This document shows positions 33,095 through 42,061 of a stretch of 64,000 bases of DNA, one piece after another. Position 1 is the first letter of the stretch. Each line of letters opens with the position of its first letter. This DNA is from JAKACA01 sp049510975 (GTDB lineage Bacteria; Actinomycetota; Acidimicrobiia; Acidimicrobiales; Bog-793): assembly GCA_049510975.1 (NCBI GenBank), contig JBEKYM010000001.1, positions 62,001 through 126,000 on the forward strand, read 5' to 3'. A program made the translations under genes and the position numbers. The notes under the pieces are model-generated. The model was given only the letters and a program-made list of their open reading frames with translations. It was not told where the DNA came from and made no database searches.

Positions 33095-34286
33095 GGGAGG
33101 CGGCCGCCCGTGTGTAGAGATCGAACATGGCAGCCGCGCAACCGTCCCACGAGTACCGGGCCGCCTGGGCACGCCCGCGCTGCACGAGTGCGGCTCGGAG
33201 CGTCGCGTCGGAGAGCACTTGCTCGAGGGCACCGGCGAGGGCGGCCGTGTCCCGAACCGGGACGACGATGGCGCCGTCACCGACGATCTCGGGCAGGGCT
33301 CCGCCTGCGGTCGTGACAACTGGCACCCCGGCTGCCATTGCCTCGAGCGGAGGAAACCCGAAGCCCTCGTAGAGCGACGGGTAGGCGAGCGCCCTCGCCC
33401 CGGCCAACAGCGACGACCGCAGGGCATCGTCGACATAGCCAAGGCGCACGACCCGCTCCCCCACCCCGGAGGCCGCCACAGCTTCGTCGAGGGCAGCGCT
33501 GCCCCGGCCCTCGGCGCCGGCGATGACGAGGCGAAGGTCGGGATGGGAGCCGGCGATCTCGGCGAAGGCCCTCACGAGCCCCGGGTAATCCTTGCGGGGC
33601 TCGATCGTCGAGATCGCCAGCACGTACGGACCGACGCCGGCCGCTCTGTCGCTGAGCGCTGCTCCGGAAGGGTCCTCGGGGCCGCCTCCGCCGGCCGGTC
33701 CGTCGGGGCCGCCTCCGCCGGCCGCTCGGTCGAGGGCCGGCGCCTGGACCGGCGGCAGGCCGTAGGGGATCACCGTGATGGACTCGAGGGGGATGCCGAT
33801 CAGCTCGGAGAGCTCGCCGGCCACATGGCGGGAGGCCGTGTGCACAAAGGCGCCGCGCCGCACGGCGCTCACGACGAGCTTTGGATAACTGCGCGACGCC
33901 GGCGCGCACAGCTCGGGGAAACGCCAGGGCGTGACGTCGTTGACCGTGAGGACGGCAGCTGCTCGGCGAGTCGGCGGGACGGCGAAGTTCGTGCCGTGCA
34001 CGACCTCGACACGGCCGGCGACGGATTCGATCGTGGGCCGGCGAGCCAGGCGCCAGGCCAAGTGGGCGATCCGCGTCGGGATGGCGGCGGAGCAGAATCG
34101 CACACCGCTCGGCACGAGCGCCCGCAAGGCGGCGGCTCGGCGGGCCACGGCAAAGGCGGTCACGTCGAGGTCGTCACGGCCCGCAAGGGCTCGCAGCAGC
34201 TGCTCGCAACACACGCCCACCCCGGTCCGGGGCCCTGCCAGGGGCAGTACGTCGAAGGCCACCGTGAGCGCCGAGCGCTCGCTCAC
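33087..34286 (-). CDS. GT4 family glycosyltransferase
   Basis: This 399-residue GT-B enzyme has FDVLPLAGPRTGVGVCCEQLL at the N-terminus, VNDVTPWRFPELCAP, STIEPRKDYPGLV and YEGFGFPPLEAMAAG carrying E-x7-E. A Gly/Pro-rich linker with two near copies (GGGGPDGPAGGGGPEDP) sits between the two domains near residue 195, encoded by a short DNA duplication around 33675-33725. The GTG start is 13 bases after the cofE stop, with GAG 8 bases upstream. It is the first of the three GT4 genes in transcription order. Confidence 0.84.
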   Translation of the reverse strand: MSERSALTVAFDVLPLAGPRTGVGVCCEQLLRALAGRDDLDVTAFAVARRAAALRALVPSGVRFCSAAIPTRIAHLAWRLARRPTIESVAGRVEVVHGTNFAVPPTRRAAAVLTVNDVTPWRFPELCAPASRSYPKLVVSAVRRGAFVHTASRHVAGELSELIGIPLESITVIPYGLPPVQAPALDRAAGGGGPDGPAGGGGPEDPSGAALSDRAAGVGPYVLAISTIEPRKDYPGLVRAFAEIAGSHPDLRLVIAGAEGRGSAALDEAVAASGVGERVVRLGYVDDALRSSLLAGARALAYPSLYEGFGFPPLEAMAAGVPVVTTAGGALPEIVGDGAIVVPVRDTAALAGALEQVLSDATLRAALVQRGRAQAARYSWDGCAAAMFDLYTRAAASRG

Positions 34287-34299
34287 CTCAGCAGCTCGA

Positions 34300-35025
34300 T
34301 CACCGAAACAGATCCTCGTCGTACGGCCGCACGACGTCTTCTCGCACCGAGCCCGGCCCGAAGACCGAAGGGTCGAGCCCGCGAACGATGGCGACGGGCA
34401 CGCCGGAGGCCTTCCCCATGACGAGCTCGGCAGCGCCGGCGATCTCGTCGACGACGCAGATCTCGGTGGCGACGAGCGTCCGTCCGAGGGCGTCGGCGGT
34501 GCCACGCAAATCCACGATGGCGCGAAGGCCGGCGCTGCCGATGGCGACGTCGGTCACGCCGCGGCGCCAAGCCCGGCCGAAGGTGTCCGAGACGATGACG
34601 CCGACGGCGCGGCCGGAACGGGCACGCAGCCCGTCGCGGATGCGGCGAGCGGAGCGGTCCGGGTCGATCGGGAGCAGAGCTGCAAAGCCCTCGGCCATGT
34701 TCGAGAGGTCGACGCCGGAGTTGGCGCAGACAAAGCCGTGGCGGGTTTCGGTGACGACGAGATCGCCGCGGCGCCTGAGCACCCGCACCGCCTCGCCTTC
34801 GGCCAGCTGGCGGCGAGCTTCGGCGTCGTCGCTGTCGACGGCTACGACACGCCCTTCGGCTTTGGAGACGATCTTCTGAGTGACGACGACGACGTCACCG
34901 TCGGCCAGGGCGACTGCCGCCGCGATCATGCCGGCGAGGTCGTCGCCGGCGTTCACTTCCGGCAGGTCGGTGACGGCGATGACGGTGAGGGAGAGGGGCG
35001 CTTGCACCTCGGGATTCTGACGCAC
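34300..35025 (-). CDS. cofE: Coenzyme F420-0:L-glutamate ligase
   Basis: CofE adds glutamates to F420-0 with GTP. The 241-residue protein shows LPEVNAGDDLAGMI, DVVVVTQKIVSKAEGR, the metal region NSGVDLSNM and SDTFGRAWRRGVTDVAIGSAG, all hallmarks of CofE. Only the ligase domain is present; the FbiB-type C-terminal nitroreductase-like domain of mycobacteria is missing. The GTG at 35025 lies 23 bases after the cofD stop; another GTG at 35007 is possible. Gene order cofD-cofE is standard, though the surrounding sugar cluster is not. Confidence 0.92.
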   Translation of the reverse strand: MRQNPEVQAPLSLTVIAVTDLPEVNAGDDLAGMIAAAVALADGDVVVVTQKIVSKAEGRVVAVDSDDAEARRQLAEGEAVRVLRRRGDLVVTETRHGFVCANSGVDLSNMAEGFAALLPIDPDRSARRIRDGLRARSGRAVGVIVSDTFGRAWRRGVTDVAIGSAGLRAIVDLRGTADALGRTLVATEICVVDEIAGAAELVMGKASGVPVAIVRGLDPSVFGPGSVREDVVRPYDEDLFR

Positions 35026-35048
35026 GGGGTCCGGGCGAGCTGCCAGGG

Positions 35049-36008
35049 CTACCCGGCCGCTTGCATCCGATCGGGGTCGCGTGTCCCGCCGCAGGCAAGC
35101 ACGGTGCGGGCGAGTGCGGCGGCGGTCTGTGCGTCCTTCATCACCGTTGGTGTCACCACGCACTCCACGCCGGCGGCCTCTACCCCTGCCCGCTGGTCGG
35201 CGTCGGCCTCGTCGATGACGAGCGTGCCGCACACGTCGCTCAACCACCGCGCCACGGCCGCAGCGCTCGCCTCGCTGCCGAGCTCGGAGAGCAGCCGGTC
35301 GGCCGGCCCTTTCAAGGCGGCGCCGGCAATGATCGGCGAGATGCCGACGACCTCTCGCCGGCGGGAGGCGAGGGCGGTGCGGATCCCAGGGACGGCCAAG
35401 ATCGGGTCGATGGACACCACCGGGTTCGACGGGGCGATGACGACCGTGCTGGCGGAGCCGAGCGCCTCCAGCACCCCGGGACCCGGCTCGGCCACCTCGG
35501 CGCCGGCAAAGCGCACGGCCCGCACCGCCACGCTATGGCGCAGACGGACGAAGTAGTCCTGGAAGCTGACCTCCGCGCCGGAGGCGAGCTCGAGAACCGT
35601 ACGGACCGGGTCGTCCGACATGGGCAGCAGCCGCAGCCCGAGACCGAAGGCGCGGGCGAGATCCGCGGTCACCTGCGAGAGCGGCGCCCCCGCCCGCAGG
35701 CGGCCGGTCCGGTAGAGATGGGTGGCCAGATCCAGGTTCCCGAGCCGGAACCAGGTGTCGCCCCCGAGCGTCTCGAGCGCGTCCATCGTCGTGAAGTCGT
35801 CGCCGGCAAGCCCCCAACCTGTCGCACGGTTGACGCGGCCCGACAGGGTGTAGGTGATCGTGTCGAGATCGGGACTGATCGACAGACCGTGCAGCTCGGT
35901 GTCGTCACCGGTGTTGACGATTGCCACGACCTCGCCGGCATCGACGACGTCGAGCAGGCCGGACAGGAAGCGGGCGGCGCCGACGCCGCCGCAGAGCACG
36001 GCGATCAC
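35049..36008 (-). CDS. cofD: 2-phospho-L-lactate transferase (F420 biosynthesis)
   Basis: CofD joins the phospholactate or phosphoenolpyruvate moiety to Fo to give F420-0 or its dehydro form. The 319-residue protein shows LCGGVGAARFL at the N-terminus, NTGDDTELHGLSISPDLDTITYTLSG, WFRLGNLDLATHLYRT and IAPSNPVVSIDPILAVPG, matching the family along its length. The GTG start overlaps the epimerase stop (GTGA), which ties the F420 genes translationally to the sugar-nucleotide genes. FbiC/CofG-H and CofC are not in the window. Confidence 0.95.
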   Translation of the reverse strand: MIAVLCGGVGAARFLSGLLDVVDAGEVVAIVNTGDDTELHGLSISPDLDTITYTLSGRVNRATGWGLAGDDFTTMDALETLGGDTWFRLGNLDLATHLYRTGRLRAGAPLSQVTADLARAFGLGLRLLPMSDDPVRTVLELASGAEVSFQDYFVRLRHSVAVRAVRFAGAEVAEPGPGVLEALGSASTVVIAPSNPVVSIDPILAVPGIRTALASRRREVVGISPIIAGAALKGPADRLLSELGSEASAAAVARWLSDVCGTLVIDEADADQRAGVEAAGVECVVTPTVMKDAQTAAALARTVLACGGTRDPDRMQAAG

Positions 36009-36955
36009 GGCCGGCGGTCCCGGTGCTCGGCGATCACGCGGGAGACGCCGTCGCTCACGGTCGTCCAGTGCTTCCAGCCGAGATGGATACCGGCCCGATC
36101 GGGATCGAGGGCACTGCGCTGGATGTCGCCGGCCCGCTCGGGTCCGTGGCGGGCGGGCGTCGAAACGCCGGCGACTGCCGCCATCTTCTCGTAGAGCTCG
36201 GCCGTCGAGGTCTCCGTGCCGGTGCCGATGTTGAGCACGAGACCGCCACCTCGCTGAGCGGCGCGGGCGAAGGCGTCGACGACATCGTCGACGTAGACGT
36301 AGTCGCGCGTGCTGCTGCCGTCACCGAAGATGACACACGGTTCGCCGGCCACGAGGGCGGCGGCGAAGATGGCGACGACGCCGGCCTCACCGTGCGGGTC
36401 CTGGCGCGGCCCGTAGACGTTGGCGAGGGCGAGCGCTGTGAACTCCATACCGTGCAAGGTCCGGTAGGCGGCGAGGTAGTCGATGGCGGCCTTCTTCGAC
36501 ACCCCGTACGGCGACATCGGTCCGTGAGGAGCATGCTCGGCCACGGGTAGGTCGGCTGGGTCGACGTCGCCGTACAGCGTGCCGCCGCTGGCGGCATAGA
36601 CGATCTTTCGCGTCCTGGCCGCCCGCGCCGCCTCGAGCACCCGGAGGCTGCCGAGCACGTTGATCTCGGCGTCTCGAATTGGATCGGTCACCGAGACGGC
36701 CACGGAGATCTGGGCCGCCAGGTGGAAGATGATCTCCGGTTCCCGATGAGTGATCACCTCGGCGACCGACTCCTCGCGGATGTCGATGTGGTGAAAGCGG
36801 AACGCCCCACCCGAGGCTCGAGCGTCCGCCAGGTTTGCCAGCGAGCCGGTCGACAGGTCGTCGACGACGTCGACTTCGTGGCCCTCGGCGAGCAGGCGAT
36901 CGACAAGGGTCGAGCCGATGAAACCCGCTCCCCCGGTGACAAGCATCCGGCTCAT
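36005..36955 (-). CDS. NAD-dependent sugar-nucleotide epimerase/dehydratase (GalE-like)
   Basis: This 316-residue extended SDR has TGGAGFIGSTLVDRLLAEGH, HLAAQISV, catalytic YAASGGTLYG and YGVSKKAAIDYL, and FGDGSSTRDYVYVDDVV, typical of UDP-glucose or UDP-N-acetylglucosamine 4-epimerases. The Ser in the usual SSA position is kept within ASGGT. The substrate cannot be fixed; UDP-hexoses or GDP-sugars are both possible. The ATG overlaps the pyrophosphorylase stop (ATGA) and the stop overlaps cofD (GTGA). Confidence 0.83.
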   Translation of the reverse strand: MSRMLVTGGAGFIGSTLVDRLLAEGHEVDVVDDLSTGSLANLADARASGGAFRFHHIDIREESVAEVITHREPEIIFHLAAQISVAVSVTDPIRDAEINVLGSLRVLEAARAARTRKIVYAASGGTLYGDVDPADLPVAEHAPHGPMSPYGVSKKAAIDYLAAYRTLHGMEFTALALANVYGPRQDPHGEAGVVAIFAAALVAGEPCVIFGDGSSTRDYVYVDDVVDAFARAAQRGGGLVLNIGTGTETSTAELYEKMAAVAGVSTPARHGPERAGDIQRSALDPDRAGIHLGWKHWTTVSDGVSRVIAEHRDRRP

Positions 36956-38031
36956 TGCGGGTACTGCTCTCCGGAGAGCGCGGCCTGAGCGGGAACCTGC
37001 AAACCGCCGCGACAGACCGTCAGCTCCTCGAGGCTGGCGCCGGCCCCGACGGCGGTGCCCGAGCCGACGATGCTGTCGATGATCCTGCACCCGTCTCCGA
37101 CGACCACTCCCGGCAACAGGGCCGAGCGCGTCACCTCCGATCGCTCGCCGATCCGGCAGCCGGCGCCGATGACCGAGTCCGTGACGACGGCACTCTCGGC
37201 GACGAAGGCGCCCGGTCCGAAGTACCCGAAACCCGACCGCCGGCCGAGCACGCTCGCCCCCGGCGCCTCGAACGAGCCAGAAGTCACTTCGTCGGCGAGG
37301 GGGCGAGACGCCGGCGTCCGCAGCCCGCGGAGGATGTCGAACTGTGCTTGCAGGTATTGGACGGGCGTGCCGGTGTCGAGCCAGTAATCGTCCGATGCCA
37401 TGGCATACAGGCGTTCACCGGCGATGAGCGCAGGAAAGGTCTCCCGCTCGATGGACACCGGGCGCCCGGCGGGGATGCGCTCGAGCACGGACGGTTCGAG
37501 CACGTAGGTGCCGCCGTTGATGAGGTTGGTGGGGGCGGTACCGGGAGGGGGTTTCTCGAGGAAAGCCGTGACCCGCCCGTCGGCGTCCGTCGGCACGACG
37601 CCGAACGCGGACGGATCGGCCACAGGCGTGAGGTGGATCGACGCTTCCGCCTCGTGCTCGATGTGGAACTTGACGAGCGACGTGAGGTCGAGGTCGGTGA
37701 GCACGTCACCATTCAGGACAAGGAAGCGGCCGTCGACATCGCCCTTCTCGGCGGCGAAACGAACCGCTCCGGCCGTCCCGAGCGGCTCCGGCTCGACGGC
37801 ATAGACGAGCCTCACGCCGTCGATCGAACCACTCGGGAACGCTTCGATGAAGGCGTCGGGACGGTAACCGAGCGAGAGGATGGCCCGGTCGAGGCCGTTG
37901 CGGGCGAGCCAGGAGACCACGTGGGTGACGAGCGGGCGGTCGACGACGGGGAGCATCTGCTTGGGCGTGTCGTAGGTGAGCGGGCGCAGCCGCGTCCCTT
38001 TGCCTCCGACGAGGACGACGACGTCCATCAC
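36952..38031 (-). CDS. NDP-sugar pyrophosphorylase, probable mannose-1-phosphate guanylyltransferase
   Basis: This 359-residue enzyme has an N-terminal nucleotidyltransferase domain (VGGKGTRLRPLTYDTPKQMLPV, then EPLGTAGAVRFAAE and NGDVLTDLDL) and a C-terminal left-handed beta-helix with hexapeptide repeats (ESAVVTDSVIGAGCRIGERS). This is the GDP-mannose pyrophosphorylase arrangement; glucose-1-P thymidylyl- or uridylyltransferases are alternatives. It would use mannose-1-P from the manB product and feed rmd. The start may be GTG 38031 or the adjacent ATG. It leads the epimerase-cofD-cofE-GT4 run. Confidence 0.82.
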   Translation of the reverse strand: MMDVVVLVGGKGTRLRPLTYDTPKQMLPVVDRPLVTHVVSWLARNGLDRAILSLGYRPDAFIEAFPSGSIDGVRLVYAVEPEPLGTAGAVRFAAEKGDVDGRFLVLNGDVLTDLDLTSLVKFHIEHEAEASIHLTPVADPSAFGVVPTDADGRVTAFLEKPPPGTAPTNLINGGTYVLEPSVLERIPAGRPVSIERETFPALIAGERLYAMASDDYWLDTGTPVQYLQAQFDILRGLRTPASRPLADEVTSGSFEAPGASVLGRRSGFGYFGPGAFVAESAVVTDSVIGAGCRIGERSEVTRSALLPGVVVGDGCRIIDSIVGSGTAVGAGASLEELTVCRGGLQVPAQAALSGEQYPQ

Positions 38032-38071
38032 GATTCGCTTCGGCGGGCGACGGCGATCTGCCCGGTCAAGG

Positions 38072-39127
38072 CTAGGTGGACGAGGTCGTCGACGATGACG
38101 ACGACGTCGTGGTGCTCTTCGCTGCCGTCGTCGAGGTGGTGGAGCTCTTCGGCGCCGTCGTCGAGGTGGTCGAGCTCGTCGAGGTGGTCGCCAGCGTGCT
38201 CGGCACGGTCGTCGTGGCGATGCCGCCCGGGTCCTCGAAGGCGAAGGACTTGAGAGCAGCCCGATCGACCGCCGGCGGCTGCGGGATCGTGGCGCCCTTC
38301 GGGAGGAAGGCGATCGTGATCATCTGGCCGTTCTCGAGCCGGGTGTCGTCGGCCTTTGCCGCCGGCACGATCGTGCCCTTCGACGACGTCGTGTGCGGCC
38401 AGGTCTCCACCGAGATGTACCCGGGTTTCGAACCGCATTTCGTCACGCCGTTCTTGTAGTTCTTGGCTGGGCCGGGTTCGGTGGCGACCGTCGTCGTCGT
38501 CGTGCTCGAGGACGACGTCGTCGTCGACTTGCCCGTGGACTTGGCCGCCGTCGTGGACGTGGTCGTGCTCGACGAAGTCGTCGTCGTGCTCGAGGAGGTC
38601 GTCGTCGTGGTCGACTTGCCTTTCGGCACCGTCGTCGTCGTGGTGGTCGAGGTGGTGGTCGTCGTGGTCGGCACCGGTACTGGCTTGCCGGGTATGGAGA
38701 GGAGCGTCGAGCTGACCGAGGCGGCCTCGATGAGGAGGTAGGCGCCGAGTGTGGCCCCCTTGCCTTCGTAGGCGGTCGGCTGCGGAGAGAGGCTGGGTTC
38801 GATGCGGACGATGCCGTCGCCGATGGAGGCGAGCGGATCGGTGGCGAGATCGTCGATCGGGAGCGCCGTCGGGACGAACGTCCCGCAGATGTCGACCGCC
38901 ACGGCTGCCTCCCACTCGTCGCTCGCCGTCGGCGGGACGGAGGCCTTCGCGGCAGCAGGGAGCGGATGGAGCAGTTCGTAGCGGCTGTAGGCCACGAGCG
39001 ACACTCCGAGCAGGCAGATGGCGAGCAGGACGAGATACCAGCTCACCGGAGTCTGGGCTCGGTAGGTCCGCCCACCGCCCGAAGCGGCGGCGCGCGCGAC
39101 CCTGCGGCTGAAATTGTCACCGGGCAC
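38072..39127 (-). CDS. Membrane-anchored Thr/Ser-rich low-complexity protein, function unknown
   Basis: This 351-residue protein has a basic cytoplasmic N-terminus, one transmembrane helix at about 30-48 (WYLVLLAICLLGVSLVAY), an outer domain with conserved-looking DICGTFVPTALPIDDLA and, later, KCGSKPGYISVETWPH, and two long Thr/Ser runs (about 150-215 and 305-351). Such runs are common sites for O-mannosylation in actinobacteria; adjacent GDP-mannose genes make this attractive but unproven. The GTG start has AAGG 9 bases upstream. The Thr/Ser DNA is a degenerate trinucleotide repeat and may vary in length. Confidence 0.7.
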   Translation of the reverse strand: MPGDNFSRRVARAAASGGGRTYRAQTPVSWYLVLLAICLLGVSLVAYSRYELLHPLPAAAKASVPPTASDEWEAAVAVDICGTFVPTALPIDDLATDPLASIGDGIVRIEPSLSPQPTAYEGKGATLGAYLLIEAASVSSTLLSIPGKPVPVPTTTTTTSTTTTTTVPKGKSTTTTTSSSTTTTSSSTTTSTTAAKSTGKSTTTSSSSTTTTTVATEPGPAKNYKNGVTKCGSKPGYISVETWPHTTSSKGTIVPAAKADDTRLENGQMITIAFLPKGATIPQPPAVDRAALKSFAFEDPGGIATTTVPSTLATTSTSSTTSTTAPKSSTTSTTAAKSTTTSSSSSTTSST

Positions 39128-39138
39128 GGTCGCAAACC

Positions 39139-40050
39139 TTAGTCGGGCCGGGGACGCAGTCTGGATCGCGGGCTCAGCACGTGCTCGAGCCAGGCCAGAA
39201 CGAGCCGCGCCCCGAGCCCGACGGCGACGAGCGGCAGGAGCGCCCGCTCAGGACCGGTCGCCGTCTGCCGAGCGAAACGCCACATCGACCGGTGATGCGC
39301 CACGAGCATCCCGTACGGGTGGCGGGACGTCGAGCGACCCTGCTCGTGCACGACGGCGGCCGACGGCTCGTAGCGGACTCCCCAGCCGGCCCGCCGCAGC
39401 CTCCAGCACAGATCCACATCCTCGACGTACATGAAGTAGCGCTCGTCGAAACCGCCCACGTCGTCGAAGGCTTGTCGCCGGACCAGGAAGAACGCCCCGG
39501 AGACCCAGTCGGCGTCACGGGAGCGATGCTGCTCCTGGCCGATGCGCCGGTAGCGGCGCGTCCACGGGTTGCCGCCCCAGAACAGGCCGATGAAGCCGTG
39601 ACCGATTGCCTCGCCGATGCTCGGGAACTCCCGGCCGGACGGGTAGACGACTCCAGACGGCTCGCGCAGCATCGGACCGACGAGCCCGACCCGGGGCGAG
39701 TCGTCGAGGACGGCTACGAGCTGGCGGACGGCCCCCGGGCTGACCACGAGGTCGGGGTTGGCGACGAGCAAGTAGTCGGAGCCCTCCGGCGGGATCGACC
39801 GAGCGGCCAGGTTGACGGCGCCGCCGTAGCCGAGGTTGCGTGGCGAGAGGAGCCGGGTCGCCTCCGGCACCCGCGTCGCCAGCTCGGCCATCGAGCCGTC
39901 GGCGGAATCGTTGTCGACGACGACGACGTTGCTCACGCCCTCGGCGAGCAGACTCTCCACGCAGGCGCTCAATGCCGAGCCGGCGTTGTAGTTGACGACG
40001 ACCGCTGTCACCCGAGCCGCCGGGTCGTGCCGCGGCTCGGCCTCAGCCAC
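39139..40050 (-). CDS. GT2 family glycosyltransferase (rhamnosyltransferase-like)
   Basis: This 303-residue GT-A enzyme has VTAVVVNYNAGSALSACVESLL, VVVVDNDSADGS, LLVANPDLVVSPGAV (nucleotide/metal region) and YFMYVEDVDLCWRLRRAGWGV, the pattern of WbbL-like rhamnosyltransferases. It ends with a hydrophobic helix near 268-288 that may dock on the membrane. The GTG start overlaps the rmlD stop (8 bases), linking it to dTDP-rhamnose supply; transfer of rhamnose is the best guess. Confidence 0.84.
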   Translation of the reverse strand: MAEAEPRHDPAARVTAVVVNYNAGSALSACVESLLAEGVSNVVVVDNDSADGSMAELATRVPEATRLLSPRNLGYGGAVNLAARSIPPEGSDYLLVANPDLVVSPGAVRQLVAVLDDSPRVGLVGPMLREPSGVVYPSGREFPSIGEAIGHGFIGLFWGGNPWTRRYRRIGQEQHRSRDADWVSGAFFLVRRQAFDDVGGFDERYFMYVEDVDLCWRLRRAGWGVRYEPSAAVVHEQGRSTSRHPYGMLVAHHRSMWRFARQTATGPERALLPLVAVGLGARLVLAWLEHVLSPRSRLRPRPD

Positions 40051-40969
40051 CGAGTAGTTCCCCCACCAGCCGGGCGAGGGCGTCTTCCCAGGCGGGCAAC
40101 AGCGCGGCGCCGTCGAGCCGGAGAACTGCGTTGTCGAGCACGGAACACGCAGGGCGGGGCGCGGCTCGGGGCGGGTCCAGCTCGGCGGTTGCGATGGGCT
40201 GCACGCGACCGGGGTCCTCGCCGGCGAGGCGAAGCACTTCGCAGGCGAAGCCGTACCAGGTCGTGCTGCCCTGGTTCGTGACGTGGAAGATTCCCCGACG
40301 ACGGGCAACGGCGAGGTCGACCACCTTGACGGCGAGGTCGCTGGCGAGCGTCGGAGAGCCGTGCTGGTCATTCACGAACTTGAGCTGCGGGTGAGCGGCG
40401 GCGAGGCGGAGCACCGTCTTGGCCATGTTGGAACCGTTCCGGCCGTACACCCAGGCCGTCCTCACGATCGCCGAACCCGGATCGAGCTCCCGCTCGCCGG
40501 CCAGCTTCGATCGGCCGTAGACCGACGTCGGGTTGGGAACGTCCCACTCGTGATAGGGACGGTCGGCGGCACCGTCGAACACGTAGTCGGTGGACAGGTA
40601 GCAGACGTGGGCGCCGACGAGTCGGGCAGCTTCAGCGATGTGGCGAGTGCCGAGGGCGTTGACGGCGAAAGCCCGCTCGGGGTCGCCCTCGCAGTCGTCC
40701 ACGGCTGTCCAGGCAGCCGGATGGATGATGACGTGTGGCTCGGCGCTCACGACGGCCGCCAGCACCGAGTCACGGGAGACGACGTCGAGCTCGCGGCGGG
40801 ACAGGCCGGCGACGTGCCAGGTGGACCCGTGGTGCCGCTCGCCGGCCCGGCGTTCGAGCTCGGTCACGATCTCGGACCCGACTTGGCCGGCGGCGCCGGT
40901 CACAAGGATGCGCAACGTCGACTCAGGCGCCGTTCGTGCCGGGGGCTTTGTCGCCCTCGGACTCGTCAT
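40043..40969 (-). CDS. rmlD: dTDP-4-dehydrorhamnose reductase
   Basis: RmlD carries out the last step of dTDP-L-rhamnose synthesis. The 308-residue SDR has LVTGAAGQVGSEI, HPAAWTAVDDCE, YLSTDYVFDG, YGRSKLAGE and RTAWVYG, all diagnostic. The ATG at 40969 has GAGGGG 6 bases upstream and overlaps rmlB by 47 bases; a TTG at 40915 right before the Rossmann strand is the alternative and would give the usual family length. rmlA and rmlC are not in the window. Confidence 0.93.
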   Translation of the reverse strand: MTSPRATKPPARTAPESTLRILVTGAAGQVGSEIVTELERRAGERHHGSTWHVAGLSRRELDVVSRDSVLAAVVSAEPHVIIHPAAWTAVDDCEGDPERAFAVNALGTRHIAEAARLVGAHVCYLSTDYVFDGAADRPYHEWDVPNPTSVYGRSKLAGERELDPGSAIVRTAWVYGRNGSNMAKTVLRLAAAHPQLKFVNDQHGSPTLASDLAVKVVDLAVARRRGIFHVTNQGSTTWYGFACEVLRLAGEDPGRVQPIATAELDPPRAAPRPACSVLDNAVLRLDGAALLPAWEDALARLVGELLGG

Positions 40970-41981
40970 CGGAACCCCTCGACCAGGCATCTTCGACGAC
41001 CGGCGAGCGCCCGATGAGCGGCTTCCACCAGGACTCGTTGTCGCGATACCAGGCGATCGTGGAGGCGATCCCGTCGTCGAAGGCGATCTCCGGCTCCCAG
41101 CCGAGCTCGGTGCGGATCTTCGTCGAGTCGAGCAGGTAGCGGCGGTCGTGGCCGGGCCGGTCGGGGACGATGGTCTTCAAGCTGGCCGGCTGGCCGGTCG
41201 CTCGGAGGACGATGTCGGCGATCTCCTCGATGCTCGCCTCCCGCCCGGAGCCGACGAGGTACGTCTCGCCGATGCGGCCACGGTCGAGGACGGCCTCGAT
41301 GGCGGCGCAGTGGTCGTCGACGTGCAACCACTCTCGGCGGTTCTTGGTGGAGGCGTACAGGGGTAGCGGCTCGCCTCTCAGGGCCCTCGTGGCGAACAGC
41401 GGGATGACCTTCTCGGGGAACTGGTAAGGCCCGTAGTTGTTGCAGCAGTTCGTGATCGTCGCCCGCAGGCCGAAGGTCTCGACGTAGCAGCGAACGACGT
41501 GGTCGGCGGACGCTTTAGAGGCGTTGTAGGGCGTGCGTGGCCGATACGGCGAGTCCTCCGTGAAGGCCTCACCCGTCTCGAGGTCGAGATCCCCGTAGAC
41601 CTCGCACGTGGAGATGTGATGGAACCGGTTCACCTCGCAGAGGCGGGCGGCGTCGCACAGTGCTTGGGTGCCGAGCACGTTCGTACGGAAGAAGAGCGCC
41701 GGGTCGAGGACGGCGAGGCTGTTGTGCGACTCGGCGGCGAAGTTGACGATCGTGTCGATCTCGTACTTCTCGAGCGTCCGGCTCACGAGGGGCTGGTCGC
41801 CGATATCGGCGTGTACGAACGACACCTGCCCGCCGGCCTCGAGGTCCGAGAGGTTGTCCCGGTTGCCGGCGTAGGTGAGGGCATCGAGCACGACGAGCTG
41901 GTCGTCGGGCCGGCGCAGGGACCAGTAGCGGGCAAAGTTCGAGCCGATGAAGCCGGCACCGCCCGTGATCAGGAGTCGCAT
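40923..41981 (-). CDS. rmlB: dTDP-glucose 4,6-dehydratase
   Basis: RmlB makes dTDP-4-keto-6-deoxyglucose. The 352-residue SDR has ITGGAGFIGSNF, DALTYAGNRDNL, FAAESHNS, STCEVYGD, YNASKASADH and NNYGPYQFPEKVIPL, the classic RmlB set. The ATG at 41981 is preceded at 7 bases by TAGCCT, a leaderless-type promoter, so the open frame that continues upstream through the 61-base repeats is not coding. It heads the rmlB-rmlD-GT2 run. The product ends in an acidic and polar tail of about 20 residues. Confidence 0.95.
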   Translation of the reverse strand: MRLLITGGAGFIGSNFARYWSLRRPDDQLVVLDALTYAGNRDNLSDLEAGGQVSFVHADIGDQPLVSRTLEKYEIDTIVNFAAESHNSLAVLDPALFFRTNVLGTQALCDAARLCEVNRFHHISTCEVYGDLDLETGEAFTEDSPYRPRTPYNASKASADHVVRCYVETFGLRATITNCCNNYGPYQFPEKVIPLFATRALRGEPLPLYASTKNRREWLHVDDHCAAIEAVLDRGRIGETYLVGSGREASIEEIADIVLRATGQPASLKTIVPDRPGHDRRYLLDSTKIRTELGWEPEIAFDDGIASTIAWYRDNESWWKPLIGRSPVVEDAWSRGSDDESEGDKAPGTNGA

Positions 41982-42061
41982 GGCCGAGAGGCTACGCCGA
42001 AGCACGGTCGTGTTCGGCCCGGCTGCCGACGACTGCTTGCGGGGCGGTGATGCGAGGCGGC

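Noticed and set aside
38076..38741. Plus-strand Val/Asp/Glu-rich open frames opposite the Thr/Ser-rich gene
   Set aside because: They are antisense translations of the Thr/Ser repeat codons; the minus-strand frame has the transmembrane helix and operon context.
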